Source of the DNA: Anaerolineales bacterium UBA2232
GTDB lineage: Bacteria; Chloroflexota; Anaerolineae; UBA2200
DNA: 10,463 nt
NCBI GenBank assembly: GCA_002348045.1
Contig: DDYO01000087.1
Coordinates: 1 to 10,463 of the forward strand
Direction of reading: 5' to 3'
Shown: positions 6,507 through 10,463 of the stretch, piece by piece
How the letters are laid out: every line of letters begins with the position of its first letter
Numbering within the stretch: position 1 is the first letter of the stretch
Notes under the pieces: model-generated
The model's input: only the letters and a program-made list of their open reading frames with translations
Told to the model about the DNA's origin: nothing
Database searches by the model: none
Program-made: the position numbers and the translations under genes

Positions 6507-7742
6507 ATGGTCAGGATCCTGCACTTTGCTGACCTTCACCTGGGCGTCGAGAACTATGGTCGCCTCGATTCAGCCACCGGTCTGCACACTCGACTCTTGG
6601 ATTTCGTGCGGTCTTTTGACGAGGTCGTTGACTATGCCATGCAGGCGCCGGTGGACCTCGTGGTCTTTGCCGGAGATGCCTACAAGAGCCGGGACCCGAC
6701 ACCCACGCAGCAGCGAGAATTCGCCAGCCGCATCCACCGCCTGGCCTCGGCCGGCATACCCGTGTTCCTTCTGGTAGGCAATCACGACTTGCCCGGCGCG
6801 AGCAGCCGAGCCAGCAGCGTGGACATCTTTGCCACCCTCCAGGTCCCCAATGTCCACGTGGGCCGCCGGATTGGGACCCATACGATTCCGACCCGGGCGG
6901 GCGATGTGCAGTTGGTTGCGGTACCATGGATCGTCCGCAACCAACTGATGAGCCGTGAGCAGTACAAGAATCGCTCCCTGGCAGAACTGGATGAGATCAC
7001 GATTGAGATCCTTGATCGGTTGCTTCAAGCCGAGTTTGAGCGCCTGCGGGATGACATACCCGCAATCGTTGTCTACCACGGGGCCATTCAGGGAGCAGTG
7101 TACGGGTCCGAGCGCAGCGTGCTGCTTGGTCATGAGCTGGTCATCCCCACCAGCCTATTCCGGCACCCCCGCGTTGACTATGTAGCTCTTGGTCACATTC
7201 ATCGCCACCAGGTCGCTTCCGGCAGCGGCCCTTTGCCCATGGTATACAGTGGAAGCGTGGACCGCATTGATTTTGGAGAGGAAAGGGAACCCAAGGGTTT
7301 CGTCGTCGCCGATATCGCAAGAGGTCAATCGACCTTCAAGTTCATACCTATTCAAGCAACAAGGCGTTTCGTCACCATTGACGTCAAAGCCTTGGGTTCA
7401 AATCCCATGGAGTCACTGCGCAACGCCGTAGCGCGAGAAGACCTGCGCGGCGCCATCGTCCGGCTGGTGATCCACACCTCGGAAGAACAGAACCATCTGT
7501 TGGACGATAGCGGTGTACGCTCATTGCTTGAGGGAGCGTTCAAGGTTGCGGGCGTCGTGCGGCAGGTCGAGAGAAGGTCAAGACCACGCCTGGGCAGTGG
7601 CCACCACATCGCTCGGATGGCGCCAATGGATGCCCTCCGAGAGTACCTGCAGGTGCGCCAGCTTCCGGCACAGCGAATTGACCTTCTGTTGGAACGGGCG
7701 CGTGCCCTTGTGTTCCCAGAGGGCAGGGAGCTGGTCGATTGA
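6507..7742 (+). CDS. sbcD: SbcD/Mre11-type exonuclease subunit
   Basis: A metallophosphoesterase of the SbcD/Mre11 family, which with the ATPase SbcC processes DNA ends and hairpins at stalled or broken forks. The 411-aa protein has all phosphoesterase motifs: D9 and H11 in FADLHLG, D57 in FAGDAYKS, N92-H93-D94 in VGNHDLP, H191 in VVYHGAI, and H230/H232 in LGHIHRHQ. The remaining 160 or so residues form the capping and C-terminal region where SbcC would bind. The ATG at 6507 is chosen because GGGAG (6497-6501, inside the guaA end) lies 5 nt upstream; an in-frame ATG at 6495 has none. It starts 2 nt after guaA, so translation is probably coupled. No sbcC follows; the next gene is unrelated, so the partner, if present, is encoded elsewhere. 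A YhaO-like stand-alone nuclease is the alternative. Confidence 0.9.
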   Translation: MVRILHFADLHLGVENYGRLDSATGLHTRLLDFVRSFDEVVDYAMQAPVDLVVFAGDAYKSRDPTPTQQREFASRIHRLASAGIPVFLLVGNHDLPGASSRASSVDIFATLQVPNVHVGRRIGTHTIPTRAGDVQLVAVPWIVRNQLMSREQYKNRSLAELDEITIEILDRLLQAEFERLRDDIPAIVVYHGAIQGAVYGSERSVLLGHELVIPTSLFRHPRVDYVALGHIHRHQVASGSGPLPMVYSGSVDRIDFGEEREPKGFVVADIARGQSTFKFIPIQATRRFVTIDVKALGSNPMESLRNAVAREDLRGAIVRLVIHTSEEQNHLLDDSGVRSLLEGAFKVAGVVRQVERRSRPRLGSGHHIARMAPMDALREYLQVRQLPAQRIDLLLERARALVFPEGRELVD

Positions 7743-7824
7743 CCACACGGGTGTACGCGTTTTGGAATTATGATGGGTTGCTTCAGACGCCGTAGCGCAG
7801 TCGGAGATATGGAGGGAAGCACCG

Positions 7825-10020
7825 ATGACCACAGGACCGCAGACCATCGTGGACTCTGTCCACATTGCCCAAGGAATATGGGAGAACGAAGCCAGCTCTT
7901 TGAGTGTGTCAGAGAGCTCGCCCTTATTGGCACGATCCGGCCACGGCAACCTCTATCTCGTTCTGGAGACCGTCGGTGGCTTCCCTGATCACGAGAGCAT
8001 TCAGCGCAGCATCGTGGAGCTGGTCCAGGAGAATTACCAAACGCCGCGAAGCATCACTGCCGCGATTCGTGAGGCCATCAAGACAGCCAATGTGTGGCTA
8101 TTTGAACAGAACGTTTCATCACCCCGCGAGGAGCGTGGCATAGCAGGACTAACCGTCCTGGTCCTCAAGGACCAGGACGCTTACGTCGGCCAGATCGGCC
8201 CGTCTTTGCTTTACCACGTGCGTCAAGGCAACGTCACACGGTACCCTGACGAGTCGAGTTGGCTGACGAGCAGCCAGCTTCAAGACGTGGACGTTAGAGA
8301 GAGCCCCCCATTGGGCTTACGGCGGGAGATTGAGCCACAGCTCTCCCACCTCCGGCTGTCAGAGGGTGATCATTTCGTGCTCTCGTCAACCACCCTGGTG
8401 ACTTACGCCAAGGCCGATGATATCTCCGATGCCCTCACCCGGACGGGCGCCAACAACGTGCGTGAGGGCATTGAGTCTCTCGCCAATGGACGCGATTTGT
8501 CATCTGTCGTGATCGAGATTGGTAGCGGTCAGTCCCGTGCGGCAGACCGGGGCGCTGCACCTCGCCCGCGAGCATGGGACCGCATCTCTGGAAGCCTTCG
8601 CCAGCGCGTGGCTACGAGCGACCCCGATGAGCTGGCCGACGATGAGGAGTTGCATGACGAGACCGAGCTCGATGAGCAGCTTCCCAGCCTCAACTGGAGG
8701 GACGCTCTGTCGTCGGTGGGTCGATCATTTGGACGCCTGGTACGCGGCTTCCGGAACGCGTTTCAGCACGTGTTGCCCGAGAAAGAGCAGCGCACGTCTC
8801 ATAAACCTACTGTCGTTCGGTCCAAAGCCTCGGGGTCTACCGGCCCAGACCGTCGCCTACTTTGGCTGGCTCTGGGGATCCCGCTGGTGGTCGTGGGCGT
8901 TTATGTGGTTACCCGCTATCAGTATGAGCAATCGCGCTTGCAGCAATTTCAGCAACTGCTGCGCTCAGCGCAAGAGGCCAGGGTAGCCGCTGAGTCTGAG
9001 ACGAATGTCGCCGAGCAGCGGGTCAAGATCCGCCAAGCCATCTCTCTGTATCAGGAGGCCTTGAACCTCAAGGCCACAGATGCCACCGCCAAGGCCGAAC
9101 AGCAAGCCCTACAGGAGCGTCTGGATGTCATCAATCAGGTCAAGTACCTCGGCTGGAACGAGTTGCGGGACTATGGTGTGAGCGAGGACCCGCGGTGCCA
9201 TCCTTCAACCGTTGTAGTGCAGGGAGCGGACGTCTTTGTGTTCGACCCAGGCACAGAACGGGTATACAGATCGCTGTTTAACCAGAGCAGAACGGCTTTG
9301 CAGAACGTCGCCAGCGAGCAGCCGCTCTTGCGCCGAGGAGATCACCAAGGCGAGTTCGTTGCCACGGACTTTCTGGACATCACCTGGGCAGAGGCTGGGG
9401 GCTCCCGCGGTCGCAGCAACTTGCTGATCGTCAATAAGACGGGACAGGTCCTTGAATACGATCCATGGGTGGGACTAAAGGTCCTGCCGACGAGCGCCAC
9501 GACGCGATGGAGTCAGCCCATCTCGGTTGCCAGCTACAACGGGAACCTGTACGTTCTCGATACGGCCGCCAATCGGCTGTTGAGGTATGAGCCGACGCCG
9601 AGCGGCTACGATTCTCCGCCGGGCGACTACTTTGCCAGTGGGGTTACGGTGACCCTTGCGGGGGCCGTAGACATGGCAATCGATGGAAACCTGTACCTGC
9701 TCTATTCCAGCGGCACAGTTGCCAAGTACCTGCGTGGCCAGAGCGTTCCCTTTTCCCAGGCTAACATGGACGAGCCGCTTCTCTCCCCGACCTCGGTGCA
9801 CGCCACTGGAACTCTGGATCAGACCGGATTCCTGTATGTTGCCGACGCTGGGAATCACCGCATCGTGCAGTTCAACAAGAGCGGCGAGTTTGTGCAGCAG
9901 TTCCGCAGCCGTACCAGCGGTCTATTGGCGGACCTGCGTGGGCTATATGTAGATGACAACCTGGGCAAGATGTATGTGATCAGCGGCTGCAAGCTCTACT
10001 GGGCCAGCATCATCGAATGA
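7825..10020 (+). CDS. Membrane-anchored PP2C-like (pseudo)phosphatase fused to an NHL-like beta-propeller
   Basis: A 731-aa protein, probably a sensor or scaffold at the membrane; function unproven. Residues 1-232 have the order and spacing of a PP2C/PPM phosphatase fold, but the metal-binding aspartates are largely missing. The usual ADGMGG is LETVGG (47-52), VGDSR is IGPSL (124-128), and the SDGL site is SSTTL (187-191); a final Asp (D224 in [10 protein letters not shown]) remains. A disordered acidic linker (about 265-290, [17 protein letters not shown]) and a basic stretch lead to one hydrophobic segment at about 345-363 ([18 protein letters not shown]). A coiled-coil/TPR-like helical part (365-440) and repeats such as [17 protein letters not shown] and [18 protein letters not shown], typical of NHL propeller blades, follow to the end. 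The N-terminal domain is probably cytoplasmic and the propeller outside. The ATG at 7825 has GGAGGG (7811-7816) 8 nt upstream. The 82-nt gap before it shows no convincing promoter. Confidence 0.75.
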   Translation: MTTGPQTIVDSVHIAQGIWENEASSLSVSESSPLLARSGHGNLYLVLETVGGFPDHESIQRSIVELVQENYQTPRSITAAIREAIKTANVWLFEQNVSSPREERGIAGLTVLVLKDQDAYVGQIGPSLLYHVRQGNVTRYPDESSWLTSSQLQDVDVRESPPLGLRREIEPQLSHLRLSEGDHFVLSSTTLVTYAKADDISDALTRTGANNVREGIESLANGRDLSSVVIEIGSGQSRAADRGAAPRPRAWDRISGSLRQRVATSDPDELADDEELHDETELDEQLPSLNWRDALSSVGRSFGRLVRGFRNAFQHVLPEKEQRTSHKPTVVRSKASGSTGPDRRLLWLALGIPLVVVGVYVVTRYQYEQSRLQQFQQLLRSAQEARVAAESETNVAEQRVKIRQAISLYQEALNLKATDATAKAEQQALQERLDVINQVKYLGWNELRDYGVSEDPRCHPSTVVVQGADVFVFDPGTERVYRSLFNQSRTALQNVASEQPLLRRGDHQGEFVATDFLDITWAEAGGSRGRSNLLIVNKTGQVLEYDPWVGLKVLPTSATTRWSQPISVASYNGNLYVLDTAANRLLRYEPTPSGYDSPPGDYFASGVTVTLAGAVDMAIDGNLYLLYSSGTVAKYLRGQSVPFSQANMDEPLLSPTSVHATGTLDQTGFLYVADAGNHRIVQFNKSGEFVQQFRSRTSGLLADLRGLYVDDNLGKMYVISGCKLYWASIIE

Positions 10021-10060
10021 GCAGTATCGGATCTGGACGAGCTCGGGAGCAAATGGAACC

Positions 10061-10463
10061 ATGAGCCTGGTTCTCGGAATCGAAACGTCGTGTGATGAGA
10101 CGGCAGCGGCCGTGGTTGAGAACGGCACCCTCATCCGGTCCAACGTGGTGGCGTCTCAGATCGAACTACACCGTCGTTTCGGGGGCGTCTATCCCGAACT
10201 GGCTTCACGACAACATGTCCTTGACATCGTTCCGGTTATCGAGGAGGCTCTGAGGATAGCTTGTGTCGAATGGGCAGAAGTCCACGCCATCGCAGTCACC
10301 AATGGGCCGGGTCTGGTCGGCTCCTTGCTGGTAGGCCTGAACGCCGCCAAAGCCCTGGCCTGGGCCAAGGGCTTGCCCTTGATAGGCATCAATCATCTGG
10401 AGGCGCACCTCTACGCGAATTGGCTGGTCACTCCAAGCATCGTCGGCCCTGCTCAAATCACTG
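10061..10463 (+). CDS. tsaD: tRNA N6-adenosine threonylcarbamoyltransferase TsaD, N-terminal part
   Basis: Transfers the threonylcarbamoyl group from threonylcarbamoyl-AMP to A37 of ANN-decoding tRNAs, working with TsaB and TsaE. The first 134 codons are visible and the gene runs off the right edge. Family marks are the ASKHA-type start [10 protein letters not shown] (5-14), [12 protein letters not shown] (41-52), the [13 protein letters not shown] loop (80-92), and the metal-binding HLEAH at 112-116 (the E. coli counterpart uses H111 and H115). The ATG at 10061 has GGGAG 11 nt upstream and begins directly at the conserved strand; the ATG at 10053 is out of frame and stops after three codons. 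It lies 40 nt after the PP2C-like gene with no terminator or promoter visible between them, so cotranscription is likely. Confidence 0.96.
   Translation, partial: MSLVLGIETSCDETAAAVVENGTLIRSNVVASQIELHRRFGGVYPELASRQHVLDIVPVIEEALRIACVEWAEVHAIAVTNGPGLVGSLLVGLNAAKALAWAKGLPLIGINHLEAHLYANWLVTPSIVGPAQIT

Noticed and set aside
7739..7774. TTGACC and TATGAT between sbcD and the PP2C-like gene.
   Set aside because: The spacing is 24 nt, too long for a normal promoter, and no better -35 box is at 16-18 nt.
7787..7815. A stretch resembling a tRNA D-arm (GTAGCGCAGTCGG).
   Set aside because: No acceptor stem, anticodon arm or TTCGA-type T-loop follows; the region leads straight into a ribosome site and start codon.

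Overview
The window is a piece of a bacterial chromosome made of housekeeping and cell-surface-related genes in two divergent blocks. GC content is moderate to high, gene spacing is tight, Shine-Dalgarno sites are clear and there are no mobile elements, CRISPR arrays, rRNA genes or tRNA genes. Several features suggest a Chloroflexota (Anaerolineae-like) member: the PP2C-like/membrane/NHL-type fusion, the SWIM mini-protein, the SEAGVP variant of the RsmI motif, and a PGI/PMI-type bifunctional isomerase. This placement is inferred from protein character, not from a phylogenetic test.

Left block (minus strand, read from 4189 down to 1). rsmI (16S rRNA 2'-O-ribose methyltransferase) overlaps a bifunctional phosphoglucose/phosphomannose isomerase gene by 8 nt. 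A small SWIM zinc-finger protein and an FAD-dependent oxidoreductase of the protoporphyrinogen-oxidase/amine-oxidase fold follow. A good intrinsic terminator lies at 493-454. Beyond it, ugd (UDP-glucose 6-dehydrogenase, 5' part only) runs off the left edge. A promoter-like pair at 560-533 sits upstream of that terminator, so the terminator may lie inside the ugd leader. The isomerase and Ugd suggest sugar-phosphate and nucleotide-sugar supply for surface polysaccharide.

Right block (plus strand, 4256 to the right edge). xpt (xanthine phosphoribosyltransferase) is followed 17 nt later by guaA (GMP synthase), a two-step route xanthine -> XMP -> GMP. sbcD (Mre11-type nuclease subunit) begins 2 nt after guaA. 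After an 82-nt gap comes a 731-aa protein with a degenerate PP2C-like domain, one membrane segment, a coiled coil and an NHL-like beta-propeller. The start of tsaD (tRNA t6A synthesis) closes the window.

The control point of the window is the 162-bp gap 4190-4351. Two near-consensus sigma-70-type promoters diverge there: TGGACA-N17-TATAAT towards rsmI and TTGGCA-N17-TATAAT towards xpt. The rsmI start codon sits where transcription should begin, which predicts a leaderless mRNA. The xpt leader carries a near-perfect 17-bp palindrome. I see no clear novel defence or mobile system. The points most worth a second look are the catalytically degraded PP2C-like fusion protein, the leaderless rsmI promoter, the xpt leader palindrome and the possible attenuator in front of ugd.
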